From Natronolimnohabitans innermongolicus JCM 12255 (lineage in GTDB: Archaea; Halobacteriota; Halobacteria; Halobacteriales; Natrialbaceae), in assembly GCF_000337215.1 (NCBI RefSeq), contig NZ_AOHZ01000011.1, positions 1-64,000 of the forward strand: DNA of 64,000 bases, written 5' to 3'. The notes beneath the pieces were generated by a model, which was not told where the DNA came from, did not search any database, and saw only the letters and a program-made list of their open reading frames with translations. Made by a program: the position numbers and the translations under genes. This document shows, one piece after another, positions 31,772-40,273 of the stretch; within the stretch, counting starts at the first letter, position 1, and each line of letters opens with the position of its first letter.

Positions 31772-34483
31772 TCAGTCAGACGCGAGCAGTTCGATTTCCG
31801 GCGGCTCTCCGGCTTCGAGTCGCGACCGGTTCGAGACCGTATCCTTCTCGACGCGAACGAGCGAATCCGCCGCCCCGACGAGTTCTTCGTCGTGGCTGAC
31901 GACGACGATCTGTTCGACGCCCTGGTCTCGCATCGACTCGATCAGCGACACGAGCTGGGTGACGTGCCCCGAGTCCAGGAAGACCGTCGGCTCGTCGAGA
32001 ATCAGCGGCGGCATCGGCGCCGCCCCCTCGACGCCCTCGGCGAGCAAGCGGTAGATCGCACACCGCAGGCTGAGGTTGAACAGCGCCCGTTCGCCGCCGG
32101 AGAGCTGTTCGGGCTCGAGGGCTTCGCCGTCTTTCTGGTAGACCGTCAGCCGGTACTCGCCGTCGAGATCGATCCCGGCGTAGGAGTCGTTCTGGTAGAC
32201 CAGATCGAACGTCTCGTTGAGCAGCCGTTCTAAGGTCTCGACGTTGCGCTGGCGCAGCTCCGAGCGGAGGTCGGCGTAGGTCGCCTGCAGCGTCTCCGCC
32301 TCGTCGTACAGCGACTCGAGGTGGGCACAGCGTTCCTCGACGGCCTCGAGGCGCTCGCGAAGCTCCTCGAGTTCTTCGAGTTCGCGTTCGACCGCGCCGA
32401 TGGCGTTCTGGAGGTTCGTCCGGTTTTCCTCGAGTTCCTCGAGTTTGTCGTCGACCTGACCGATGTACGCCTGGGCGTTTTCCCTGTCGTCGCGGGCCGT
32501 TTCGACGCGTTCGTCGTCGAACTCCGACTCGAGGTCGCGTTTGCGCTCGCGCTTGCTCGAGAGCGTCTCGCGGCGCTCGTCGTTCATCGTCTGCCAGTCC
32601 TGACGGCGGTCGCGGTGGGTTTCGATCTTCGATTCGAGATCCGCGCGCTCGTCGTCGATCTCGGCGATCCGGCGTAGCGTCTCGAGGGCGTCTCTCACCT
32701 CGCCGCGCTCGGTGTTGATCCGGCCGAGTTCGGCCCGCTTCTCGCCGAGTTCGTCCTCGAGATCGGCGGCCGTCTCGCGCTTTTCGGCGGCCTCGGCCTC
32801 GTACTCGTCGGCGTCCTCGAGCAACTGCTCGCGTTGCTCGCGTCGCTCCGCGAGCGTCTCGCGCTTTTCCTCGAGTAGCTGTTCGACGTTGTCGCGGTTC
32901 CCCTCGAGTTGCTCGACGCGCCGCTCGGCCTCGCGCAACGCCTCGGCGCGTTCGATGCGTTCGTCGAGTTCCGCGCGGTCCGCTTCGAGGGTTTCGCGCG
33001 TCGCCTCGAGGGCGTCGCGTTCCTCGCGTTTCTCCTCGAGAGCGTCGACGTGAGGGGAGTCCGCGACGGGCTGGCCACACTCCGGACACTTCCCCTCCTC
33101 GAGCAGCCGTTCGCCCTCCTCGATCGCGTTCTCGACGGCCCTGATGTCGGCGGTGACGTCGCCGATCTCGTCCGTGAGTTCGTCGCGCTCGGCCTCGAGT
33201 TCCTCGAGGTGAGCGGCCGCGTCACCGAACTCGATCGGTGCGTCGACGAATCGCTCTCGCTCCGATTCGATCTCGGAGTCGAGTTCCTCGAGGTTCGTCT
33301 CCCGGTTCTCGATGGACTCTTCGTCGGCCTCGAGCGCGGACGCGAGCTCGTCGGCGTCGGCCCGAGCCTGCTCGGCCTGCCCCTCGAGGTCGTCGGCCTC
33401 CTCTCGCAGGCGCTCGATTTCGCCATTGCTCTCGGTGATCGCGACCTTGACCGCCTCCAGTTCGTCGCGAAGCTCCTCCTTGCGGGCCTCGAGGGTCTCG
33501 ATCCGTTCCGCGATGGCGTCCGCGTCGGTTTCGTCGCCTGCGCTGCCCGGCTCATCCGCGTCGCCCTCGAGGTCGACTTCGGCGACGAGTTCGTCGCGCT
33601 CGGTCGCGAGTTCCGCCCGTCGCTCCTCGAGTTCTCTGATTCGCGCTTTCGCGTCCTCGCGATCGGCCTCGGTCTCGGAGATTTTCGAGCGCAGGTCGTC
33701 GATCTCCCCCTCGAGTCGGTCGATCTCCTCGCGGGTCTCCTCGTGGCGCTCGAGGACGTCTTCCGCAGCCTGGAGCGTCTCCCGGGCCTGCTCGCGCTGG
33801 GTTTCGTAGTGATCGATCTTCTCTACGACGTCGGCGCGGCGGGACTCGAGGCCGTTGAGCCGTTCGTGGAGGTCTTTTTCTTCCTTCTGTTCGACCTGCT
33901 CTCGAACGTTCTCGACGACCTCGCGCTGGCCGTCGAGGACCGTTTTGACGCCGAGGCGGGCGTCGCTAGCTCGCTCGCGGTACTCCTCGAGGGCACCCAG
34001 TTGCAGGAGGTCGTCGATCATGTCCTGGCGGTCGCTCGGCGAGGCGTGGATGAGCTTGTTGACCTCGCCCTGGCGGACGTAGGCGCAGTTGACGAACGCC
34101 TCGGCGTCCATCCGCAGGAGCTCCGTAATCTCACGGCGGACGTCGCGAGCGCCCTCGATCGTCTCCGTCGGCGTCTCGAGGACGCACTTCGTCGTCGTCG
34201 CGCGGTCGCCGCGAAGTTTGAGGTGGCGCTCGACGCGGTAGCTCCGGCCGTCGTGGGTGAACCGGAGTTCGACCTCGCAGTCTTCCTCGCCGGTCGTGAT
34301 CACGTCGTCGAGCGTGCGGTCGTCGAGAGCCTTCGAGCCGTACAGTGCGAAGAAGACGGCCTCGAGCAGCGTCGACTTTCCGCTACCGTTGACGCCGTGG
34401 ACGACGGTCACGCCGCGCTCGAGTCCCAGTTCGCTCTCGCCGTAGCACTTGAAGTTCAGCAGGCGGAGTCGGTCGACTTTCAC
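31772..34483 (-). CDS. rad50: DNA double-strand break repair ATPase Rad50
   Basis: A 903-residue SMC-like ATPase that works with Mre11 in double-strand break processing. Walker A GVNGSGKSTLLEAVFFAL is near residue 30, a long coiled coil spans about 170-730 with the zinc hook CPECGQP near 465. The signature LSGGERALFNLSLR is near 805 and Walker B PLILDEPTVFLD near 840. The Q-loop follows AYVRQGEVNKLI near 140. The ATG overlaps the mre11 stop by 4 bp, so the pair is translationally coupled. Length is normal for archaeal Rad50. Confidence 0.97.
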   Translation of the reverse strand: MKVDRLRLLNFKCYGESELGLERGVTVVHGVNGSGKSTLLEAVFFALYGSKALDDRTLDDVITTGEEDCEVELRFTHDGRSYRVERHLKLRGDRATTTKCVLETPTETIEGARDVRREITELLRMDAEAFVNCAYVRQGEVNKLIHASPSDRQDMIDDLLQLGALEEYRERASDARLGVKTVLDGQREVVENVREQVEQKEEKDLHERLNGLESRRADVVEKIDHYETQREQARETLQAAEDVLERHEETREEIDRLEGEIDDLRSKISETEADREDAKARIRELEERRAELATERDELVAEVDLEGDADEPGSAGDETDADAIAERIETLEARKEELRDELEAVKVAITESNGEIERLREEADDLEGQAEQARADADELASALEADEESIENRETNLEELDSEIESERERFVDAPIEFGDAAAHLEELEAERDELTDEIGDVTADIRAVENAIEEGERLLEEGKCPECGQPVADSPHVDALEEKREERDALEATRETLEADRAELDERIERAEALREAERRVEQLEGNRDNVEQLLEEKRETLAERREQREQLLEDADEYEAEAAEKRETAADLEDELGEKRAELGRINTERGEVRDALETLRRIAEIDDERADLESKIETHRDRRQDWQTMNDERRETLSSKRERKRDLESEFDDERVETARDDRENAQAYIGQVDDKLEELEENRTNLQNAIGAVERELEELEELRERLEAVEERCAHLESLYDEAETLQATYADLRSELRQRNVETLERLLNETFDLVYQNDSYAGIDLDGEYRLTVYQKDGEALEPEQLSGGERALFNLSLRCAIYRLLAEGVEGAAPMPPLILDEPTVFLDSGHVTQLVSLIESMRDQGVEQIVVVSHDEELVGAADSLVRVEKDTVSNRSRLEAGEPPEIELLASD

Positions 34484-36000
34484 GCGAAATCACCCAGCGA
34501 GGCGGTGTCGGTCTCTGCGGGTTCGTCGTCCGATTCTGCGTGGTCGTCGTCGGGTTCTGCGGGGTCATCGTCGGGTTCTGCGGGGTCGTCGTCGCTCTCC
34601 GCGGAGTCGTCGTCTCCGTTCGTTCCACCCGTCCCGCCGTCGTCGTCTTCGGCCGTGGCGATCGGTGGCTCCGGATCGTCGCCGTCGCTCGAGGCGGCCG
34701 TCTCGGTTCGGTCGGCGCTCGAGGCAGTCGATGCAGCGTCGCCGCCGTTTGCAACCGCAGCGTCGGCTTCGGCGTTCGTCTCGTCGGTACCGTCTGCGCC
34801 GTCGGCTTCGTCGGCGTCGACGGCGAGTTCGTCGGCCACCGTCGTCACGTCCTCGTCGTCGGGACTGCGCTCCGGCGCGGGGGCGAACGCGTCGGCGTCG
34901 TCCTCGAGCAGGTCACGAACCCGATTCTCGACGCTTTCGCGGACGTTCGAGTCCGGCAGGTCGCCGTTGCGAACGGTCTCGTCGATGCTTCGGGCGGCGT
35001 CGCTCAGCCCCAGGTCACGGACGCGTTCGCGGACCGCAGCGTCGGGGTCGGCGAAACTGACGGAGACCTCCTCGGCCTCGTCGGGGAGCTCACGACGGTC
35101 GTTGACGCGCGCGACGAGCGCGCCGCGGTCGATGGCCGCCTCCTCGATCGTCGCGGGCGTGATCGGCTTTCCGTCGCCTTCGATCGTGACGATGACGACC
35201 GCGTCCTCGAGGTCGTGCTGTCGGACACGTTCCTGGATGCGGTCGACGCCTTCGCCCTCCTCGAGGTCGACGTCGACGAAGACGAACTCGCGGGTGTCGG
35301 GAAGTCCGCGGCGGCTGATCCCGACCGCGTCGTCGCCGAAATCGACGAGGTTGTAGCCGCGGTCCTCGCGCTCGCTGGCGCTCGCCCGCTCGGTCGACCC
35401 GCAGTAGGTGACCCAGGTGTCGAGCACCTCGGCGGTGTCGGGCTTGTGGTTGTCGCCGAGCAGGACGGCGTCGAACTCGACCGTCGACTCCTCGAGCAGG
35501 CGTTCGGTGTCCCAGTCGGCGTGGGCGAAGGGCTCGAAGAGACCGTGTGTCACGAGCGCCGCGCGGTCGGCGTCGTCCGGCAGGGGGGCGAAGTCGTACT
35601 CGAGGTCGTCGCGTCTCGAGCGGGGGACGAAGTCGAGTCCGTAGAAGGCCGCGTCGCCGACGAGAACGGGGTCGGCGCCGAGTCGCGTCGCGAGCCCGAG
35701 GTCGGCGAAGAGGTCGAGCCACTGGGCGTCGCGTTTGGATTCGTGATTGCCGACGACGGCCAGGAAGGGGATGTCGGCGTCGGACAGCGTTCGGAGGATC
35801 TCGACGGTTCCCTGGAGGTCGATCAGCCCCGGCCGGCGGTCGTGAAAGAGGTCGCCGGCGTGGACGACGGCGTCGACGTCGTCTTCGACCGCGTCCGCGA
35901 CGACCGAGCGAAACGCCTCGAGGAAGTCCCGGCGTCGCTCGGGGGAGTTGTATTGTTGATACCCGATGTGGGTATCGCCCGTGTGGATAACCCGCGTCAT
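34480..36000 (-). CDS. mre11: DNA double-strand break repair nuclease Mre11
   Basis: A 506-residue Mre11 nuclease. Phosphoesterase motifs: HTGDTHIGY (residue 6), VVHAGDLFHDRRP (near 47), AVVGNHE (near 82) and LLGDNHKPDT (near 175). The last differs from the usual G-H-x-H; Asp replaces the first His, a pattern I associate with haloarchaea. The C-terminal ~130 residues are disordered and extremely acidic, with tandem repeats of DDDPAEP type around 34522-34620. ATG at 36000 was chosen over a GTG two codons upstream. Operon with rad50. Confidence 0.95.
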   Translation of the reverse strand: MTRVIHTGDTHIGYQQYNSPERRRDFLEAFRSVVADAVEDDVDAVVHAGDLFHDRRPGLIDLQGTVEILRTLSDADIPFLAVVGNHESKRDAQWLDLFADLGLATRLGADPVLVGDAAFYGLDFVPRSRRDDLEYDFAPLPDDADRAALVTHGLFEPFAHADWDTERLLEESTVEFDAVLLGDNHKPDTAEVLDTWVTYCGSTERASASEREDRGYNLVDFGDDAVGISRRGLPDTREFVFVDVDLEEGEGVDRIQERVRQHDLEDAVVIVTIEGDGKPITPATIEEAAIDRGALVARVNDRRELPDEAEEVSVSFADPDAAVRERVRDLGLSDAARSIDETVRNGDLPDSNVRESVENRVRDLLEDDADAFAPAPERSPDDEDVTTVADELAVDADEADGADGTDETNAEADAAVANGGDAASTASSADRTETAASSDGDDPEPPIATAEDDDGGTGGTNGDDDSAESDDDPAEPDDDPAEPDDDHAESDDEPAETDTASLGDFA

Positions 36001-36161
36001 TGTCACCCCGTTGGGAAGCGCTCCCTAAAGGGGTTCCGTGAGCGACGTGAAAGTGAAACGACGGGTCGCGATAGTTGCCGGCTATACGGTAGCGGACACA
36101 GGAGCAGCGGATAGCGTCGATCGCCCGGTAGCGTTCAGCTGGTAGCGTGAGCGTTTCTCGT

Positions 36162-36275
36162 GCGGTGGCGCGCGCCATCGGCCGTCCGAACGATAGTGAG
36201 GGAGGCCGATCCACCGTGCGAGGGATGAGTGAAGAAGCGAAGCGACTGAACGAATCGGTTGGGGAGGACGTGGAA
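36162..36275 (-). repeat. Dispersed haloarchaeal repeat, copy 1
   Basis: Read on the minus strand it begins TTCCACGTCCTCCCCAACCG, contains CATCCCTCGCACGGTG and ends GGCGCGCGCCACCGC. These blocks are shared in order with 36581-36697 and, for the first block, with 56802-56875. Confidence 0.6.
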
Positions 36276-36279
36276 GTCC

Positions 36280-36363
36280 TATAGTAGCCACTGAAACGAT
36301 TTACACACTGATCGCAACGCCATACTGCGATCAGGTGTGCATTGACTTTCAGTGGCTACTATA
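36280..36363. repeat. MITE-like 84-bp palindrome
   Basis: Perfect 17-bp terminal arms TATAGTAGCCACTGAAA and TTTCAGTGGCTACTATA, followed inward by a second near-perfect pair around ACACACTGATCGCA and TGCGATCAGGTGTG. It lacks coding capacity. Size, terminal repeats and palindromic form fit a non-autonomous transposon mobilised in trans; I recall very similar sequence in other haloarchaea. It starts 4 bp from repeat copy 1. Confidence 0.75.
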
Positions 36364-36580
36364 GTGTCCACGGGAGCAAGACGCTCGTCTACGTTAGTAG
36401 CAGGCAGAGAGCCTCGGGCTACCGTGCCCGCGGTACTTTACGCTACTCGAGGCGGATACCAGAGGGTCGTCTGGAAATCTCCGATCTCCGTGATCACGAG
36501 AATCGGTTCACGAGAATCGGTGATCCTCGAACGGCTCGACCTCGAGGCCGTCGACAGCGACTCACACTGGCAACTAGGGT

Positions 36581-36697
36581 TTCCACGTCCTCCCCAGCCG
36601 ACTCACTCACTCCCTTCAGTCGTTCGCTCATCCCTCGCACGGTGTCGACCCGCGACTCGCTGGGCGCTCGCCGCGGCTCAGCGCGCGCCACCGCGTG
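36581..36697 (+). repeat. Dispersed haloarchaeal repeat, copy 2
   Basis: Begins TTCCACGTCCTCCCCAGCCG, includes CATCCCTCGCACGGTG and ends in GCGCGCGCCACCGC. Inverted relative to copy 1, about 300 bp away, with the MITE-like palindrome between them. Confidence 0.6.
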
Positions 36698-36734
36698 AAT
36701 GTCGGCTGCCAGATATTGTTGATTCAACGATCGC

Positions 36735-36983
36735 TCACACTCGAGCGGCGTACTGGCCTCGAGTGACGCGACAGCGACGGTGGTCGACCGGTTCGTCGCC
36801 GGTCTCGCGTTTCCGGCACAGGCCGTCACACTGGCCGCCGTGTTCCTCGGCAAAACACGTCTTCGACGGCTCGAGCCGCGGCAAACTACCCTGGCGGTCG
36901 CGGATACGGATGGCTTGACCAACTAGGTGAAAACCAGCGTGTTCGACTCGAGACGCGGAGATCACGGTCGAAACGCGGAGCAC
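36735..36983 (-). CDS. Possible small Cys-rich protein
   Basis: A minus-strand frame of up to 82 residues. The last ~60 codons have the high G/C third positions of real haloarchaeal genes and read IRDRQGSLPRLEPSKTCFAE, then HGGQCDGLCRKRETGDEP and DHRRCR. The four Cys (C-x8-C-x3-C, then Cys after ~15) could bind zinc. The start is unclear: GTG at 36983 or 36965, no ATG nearby. No family recognised. It may be a real small zinc protein or a chance frame. Confidence 0.3.
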   Translation of the reverse strand: MLRVSTVISASRVEHAGFHLVGQAIRIRDRQGSLPRLEPSKTCFAEEHGGQCDGLCRKRETGDEPVDHRRCRVTRGQYAARV

Positions 36984-37086
36984 ACGACGCGCTCGAGGGG
37001 CTCGAACTGACGCCGACCCAGCCGACAGAATGCGTCGAATCGATAGTCGCGTCGGAAGATCGGTGCGGCTCGAAACGGACCGGCGA

Positions 37087-37356
37087 TCAGTCGGCGATCT
37101 CGAGGCTGTAGAGTCGCTTCCGGGCGTCGGAGAAGGAAAATCGCGAGTCGATCACGTTCTCTTCTTCGAGTCGGTTCAGTCCGTAGCGGACGGTGCGGGC
37201 GGGCAGCAGCGTCTCGTCGGCGATCTGCTGTTGGGTCATCGTGTCGTTGTACTCGAGGACCTTCGCGACGAGTTTGGCGCTTGGCGGGAGGTCGCGGACG
37301 TCGTCCCACGTTCCCCGCGATTCTGACTCTCGGTGGACCGCTTCTGGAGCACTCAT
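37087..37356 (-). CDS. Winged helix-turn-helix (MarR-like) regulator
   Basis: An 89-residue single-domain regulator: LPPSAKLVAKVLEYNDTMTQ, then the helix-turn-helix QQIADETLLPARTVRYGLNR and the wing EEENVIDSRFSFSDARKRLY. The pattern is common for small haloarchaeal MarR/TrmB-like proteins. ATG at 37356 follows the conserved start MSAPEAVHRE. It is divergent from the PAN gene, with about 120 bp between them, so it may share or control that promoter region. Confidence 0.82.
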   Translation of the reverse strand: MSAPEAVHRESESRGTWDDVRDLPPSAKLVAKVLEYNDTMTQQQIADETLLPARTVRYGLNRLEEENVIDSRFSFSDARKRLYSLEIAD

Positions 37357-37448
37357 TACCCCACCATTCCGAATACGGGGTGATAATATTTTCTGTTTGC
37401 TAAAATGCCTCCCAGTTATACCGTGTGACGGATGCACCTACCCGAAGT

Positions 37449-37458
37449 CTCTTAAGAG
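37449..37458 (+). promoter_or_regulatory. TATA-like palindrome of the PAN gene
   Basis: CTCTTAAGAG, a perfect 10-bp palindrome centred 27 bases before the ATG at 37480. Its position is that of a TATA box for leaderless transcription. Confidence 0.45.
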
Positions 37459-37479
37459 GCAACACCCAAAGAACGGGTG

Positions 37480-38697
37480 ATGAGCGACACTGTGGACGAC
37501 GTCGACCTCCCATACGACGAGGACGAGGCGTCCCAACAGGAGAAGATCCAGGCGCTCGAGGAACGGCTGGAGGTCCTCGAGACGCAAAACGAGGAGATGC
37601 GTGACAAGCTCCTCGATGCCAACGCCGAGAACAACAAGTACCAGCAGAAACTCGAGCGGCTGACCCACGAGAACAAGAAGCTCAAGCAGTCCCCGCTGTT
37701 CGTCGCCACGGTCCAGGAAGTCACGGACGAGGGCGTCATCATCAAGCAACACGGGAACAATCAGGAGGCCCTCACCGAAGTCACCGAGGAGATGCGCGAG
37801 GAACTCGACCCCGACGACCGCGTCGCGGTCAACAACTCGCTGTCGATCGTCAAATCGCTCTCGAACGAGACTGACGTTCGCGCCCGCGTGATGGAGGTCA
37901 CCGAAAGCCCCGAGGTCAGCTACGAGGATATCGGCGGCCTCGAAGAACAGATGCAGGAAGTCCGCGAGACGGTCGAGATGCCCCTCGAGAAGCCCGACAT
38001 GTTCGACGACGTCGGGATCGATCCGCCAAGCGGCGTCCTCCTCTACGGACCGCCAGGAACGGGCAAGACGATGCTCGCGAAGGCCGTCGCCAACGAGACC
38101 AACGCTACCTTCATCAAGATGGCCGGCTCCGAGCTGGTCCACAAGTTCATCGGTGAAGGAGCGAAACTCGTCCGCGACCTCTTCGACGTCGCCCGCGAAC
38201 ACGAACCCGCCGTCATCTTCATCGACGAGATCGACGCCATCGCCGCCAAGCGAACGGAGTCGAAGACCTCCGGCGACGCCGAGGTTCAGCGGACGATGAT
38301 GCAGCTGCTCTCCGAGATGGACGGCTTCGAAGAACGAGGCGAGATCCGCATCATCGCGGCGACGAACCGCTTCGACATGCTCGATCGCGCGATCTTGCGC
38401 CCGGGCCGGTTCGACCGCCTCATCGAGGTCCCGAAACCCGACGCCGAGGGCCGGGAGCTCATCTTCCAGATCCACACCCGCGACATGAACGTCGCCGACG
38501 AGGTCGATTTCGCCGAACTGGCCGAGGAAGCCGAGGCGGCCTCCGGCGCCGACGTCAAGGCGATCTGTACCGAGGCCGGCATGTTCGCGATTCGCGACGA
38601 CCGCACGGAGATCAAGACGGAGGACTTCCGCAGCGCCTGGGACAAGGTTCAGGCCGACTCCGACGAGACCGACGAGGTCTCGAAGACCTTCGCCTGA
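37480..38697 (+). CDS. panA: Proteasome-activating nucleotidase (PAN)
   Basis: A 405-residue AAA+ ATPase that unfolds substrates for the 20S proteasome. Residues about 18-70 form the N-terminal coiled coil, followed by the OB domain (LFVATVQEVTDEGVIIKQHG). Walker A GPPGTGKT is at 190-197, Walker B IFIDEIDAIAA near 248, sensor IIAATNRFD near 290 and arginine fingers in LRPGRFDR near 305. The C-terminus ends TFA, a variant of the HbYX gate-opening motif with Phe for Tyr. ATG at 37480 chosen over GTG three bases earlier. Confidence 0.97.
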   Translation: MSDTVDDVDLPYDEDEASQQEKIQALEERLEVLETQNEEMRDKLLDANAENNKYQQKLERLTHENKKLKQSPLFVATVQEVTDEGVIIKQHGNNQEALTEVTEEMREELDPDDRVAVNNSLSIVKSLSNETDVRARVMEVTESPEVSYEDIGGLEEQMQEVRETVEMPLEKPDMFDDVGIDPPSGVLLYGPPGTGKTMLAKAVANETNATFIKMAGSELVHKFIGEGAKLVRDLFDVAREHEPAVIFIDEIDAIAAKRTESKTSGDAEVQRTMMQLLSEMDGFEERGEIRIIAATNRFDMLDRAILRPGRFDRLIEVPKPDAEGRELIFQIHTRDMNVADEVDFAELAEEAEAASGADVKAICTEAGMFAIRDDRTEIKTEDFRSAWDKVQADSDETDEVSKTFA

Positions 38698-39020
38698 GTC
38701 GCAGCAACGTCTTTCCTGCCGTTTTCGTTCTCTTCGATCTTTCACTCGAGAAGACACTTCGAGTTACGAGTTACGAGTTTTGAGTTACGAGTTTCGATTA
38801 CGATTTGCGAGGAACGCAAGCCAACTCACTCGAGGTCACACGGAACGCACCGACTGACAGCAGTGAACACACGATAGTGGCAACTCACGATAGCGGCGAC
38901 GCAGCGGTCGGTCGTCCCCAGCGTCAGTTGGAATGGGCAAGCCGAACCGACGAACTACCGCAGCGTCAGTATCGCATCGCTCGAGAAACGAGTTCGGATT
39001 CGCGTGTGACGGGCCGTACG
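38698..39020. other. Intergenic region with degenerate tandem repeat
   Basis: No gene is seen in 323 bp between PAN and the small membrane protein. Bases about 38758-38805 consist of a degenerate tandem array of the unit GAGTTACGAGTTT, of unknown meaning. Confidence 0.5.
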
Positions 39021-39158
39021 TTACAGCGCCGCGAAGATCAGCCACGGCACGATAAAGAGCGCGACCGTCAAGACGGCCAGAATCAACAGGTACCCGATGC
39101 CGGTGCCGGCCGCGGTGATCCACGACGGATGGTCGAACTCGCTGAGATCAACTGCCAT
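39021..39158 (-). CDS. 45-residue single-span membrane protein
   Basis: A 45-residue protein, MAVDLSEFDHPSWITAAGTG followed by the membrane segment GYLLILAVLTVALFIVPWLI. The frame has high G/C third positions, an ATG start and a TAA stop. I recall short one-span proteins of this form in other haloarchaea near similar loci. Role unknown; small membrane proteins of this size often modulate a larger partner. Confidence 0.7.
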   Translation of the reverse strand: MAVDLSEFDHPSWITAAGTGIGYLLILAVLTVALFIVPWLIFAAL

Positions 39159-39297
39159 ACGCGTACCGTCCGGTGAGACGAGTATAAACGTACCGGAACG
39201 TGTGACAGATGACCGGACCCAAAATTACTCGAGTCGGAGTGGACGGTTACCGTCCCGTGCCAAACGCAACCGGCGGCATCACCGCCAAAGTGGGCCG

Positions 39298-39471
39298 TTA
39301 CTGCCACGCCTCGAGTGAGATCGCGTCCCGCTCGGGCATCGAGAGCCAGACGTCGTCTCGCCCGATATCGGCGATGACGAGGTGTGACTGCCCGTCGATC
39401 TCGTCGACGGCCGCGACGACGTCGGCGTCGGCCGCCAACTGACTCCCGACCGCATTGGCCTCGAGTGTCAT
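39298..39471 (-). CDS. Small haloarchaeal protein (DUF7556-like)
   Basis: A 57-residue protein with the sequence core DADVVAAVDEIDGQSHLVIA, then DVWLSMPERDAISLEAW. It matches a conserved family of ~55-residue haloarchaeal proteins that I recall as DUF7556 (number unverified). ATG at 39471 gives the conserved start MTLEANAVG. Acidic, soluble, no known role. Divergent from guaA1. Confidence 0.68.
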   Translation of the reverse strand: MTLEANAVGSQLAADADVVAAVDEIDGQSHLVIADIGRDDVWLSMPERDAISLEAWQ

Positions 39472-39688
39472 ATTTGTCGATAGATTCGCCGCATGTATGA
39501 ACGTTTCGTTTCTACCCAATCCCGTAATTGAACACTTGGTACTATTCGCCCATGTCTTCTACATATTGGAGTTAAACTCGTTTTTCTTCCAGAATGTAAA
39601 CGTTCTCCTGAGACAGGTCTGTCGCTCGACGAGACCCATCGGTCTGTACGGGACTCGAGGCGACTCGCCTGGAGTACGGTTTCCGGAC

Positions 39689-39698
39689 CGTTTTTACC
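39689..39698 (+). promoter_or_regulatory. TATA-like element of the GMP synthase glutaminase gene
   Basis: GTTTTTACC centred about 28 bases before the ATG at 39722; consistent with leaderless transcription. Confidence 0.5.
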
Positions 39699-39721
39699 GA
39701 GTGACTGGCTAGGCACCGTCA

Positions 39722-40273
39722 ATGACGAAAATCGTCGTGGTGGACAACCACGGACAGTTCACCCACCTCGAACGCCGGGCGCTTCGCGACCTCGGCGTCG
39801 ACACCGAGTTGATCGACAACGAGACACCGCCCGAGGAGGTCGACGCGGACGGCGTCGTCCTCTCCGGCGGCCCCGACATGGACCGAATTGGACACTCCGC
39901 CGACTACCTCGAGGCCGGCGTTCCGGTCCTCGGCATCTGCCTCGGGATGCAACTGATCGCCGACGAACTGGGCGGGCGCGTCGGCGGCGGCGACTACGGC
40001 GGCTACGCCGACGTGACGGTCGAAATCGAAGACGAAAACGACCCGCTGACCGGCTCGCTCCACCCGGAAACCCGCGTCTGGGCGAGCCACGCCGACGAGG
40101 TCAAAGAGCTCCCCGAGGGCTTCGAGTTGACGGCCAGCAGCGACGTCTGCGACGTCGAGGCGATGAGCGACACCGACCGCGACCTCTACGGCGTCCAGTG
40201 GCACCCCGAGGTCGCCCACACCGAGGAAGGCGAGGAGATCTTCGAGAACTTCCTCGAGATCTGCGAACAGTAG
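39722..40273 (+). CDS. guaAA: GMP synthase, glutaminase subunit
   Basis: A 183-residue class I glutamine amidotransferase, the separate archaeal subunit that supplies ammonia to GMP synthase. The nucleophile Cys73 lies in GICLGMQL, and the His-x-Glu pair in VQWHPEV near 162. The oxyanion strand GVVLSGGPDMDRIG is near 45. Length is normal for the two-subunit archaeal enzyme; the ATP-pyrophosphatase subunit is not in this window. Monocistronic. Confidence 0.95.
   Translation: MTKIVVVDNHGQFTHLERRALRDLGVDTELIDNETPPEEVDADGVVLSGGPDMDRIGHSADYLEAGVPVLGICLGMQLIADELGGRVGGGDYGGYADVTVEIEDENDPLTGSLHPETRVWASHADEVKELPEGFELTASSDVCDVEAMSDTDRDLYGVQWHPEVAHTEEGEEIFENFLEICEQ

Larger units (their letters stand above)
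36001..37086. other. Gene-poor repeat-rich region
   Basis: About 1.1 kb between mre11 and the winged-helix gene without an established gene. It contains an 84-bp MITE-like palindrome (36280-36363), an inverted pair of a ~115-bp dispersed repeat (36162-36275 and 36581-36697), and one small Cys-rich frame (36735-36983). The segment 36364-36580 shows no structure. Confidence 0.6.

Noticed and set aside
32909-35356. 815-codon plus-strand frame opposite rad50 and mre11
   Set aside because: Crosses two genes with intact motifs on the other strand; Leu/Val-rich product is a mirror artefact.
34540-36114. 524-codon plus-strand frame opposite mre11
   Set aside because: Val/Gly/Arg-rich mirror; Mre11 motifs are on the minus strand.
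38758-38805. CRISPR or origin iterons
   Set aside because: Units are short and degenerate with no spacers, and no replication-initiator gene is nearby.
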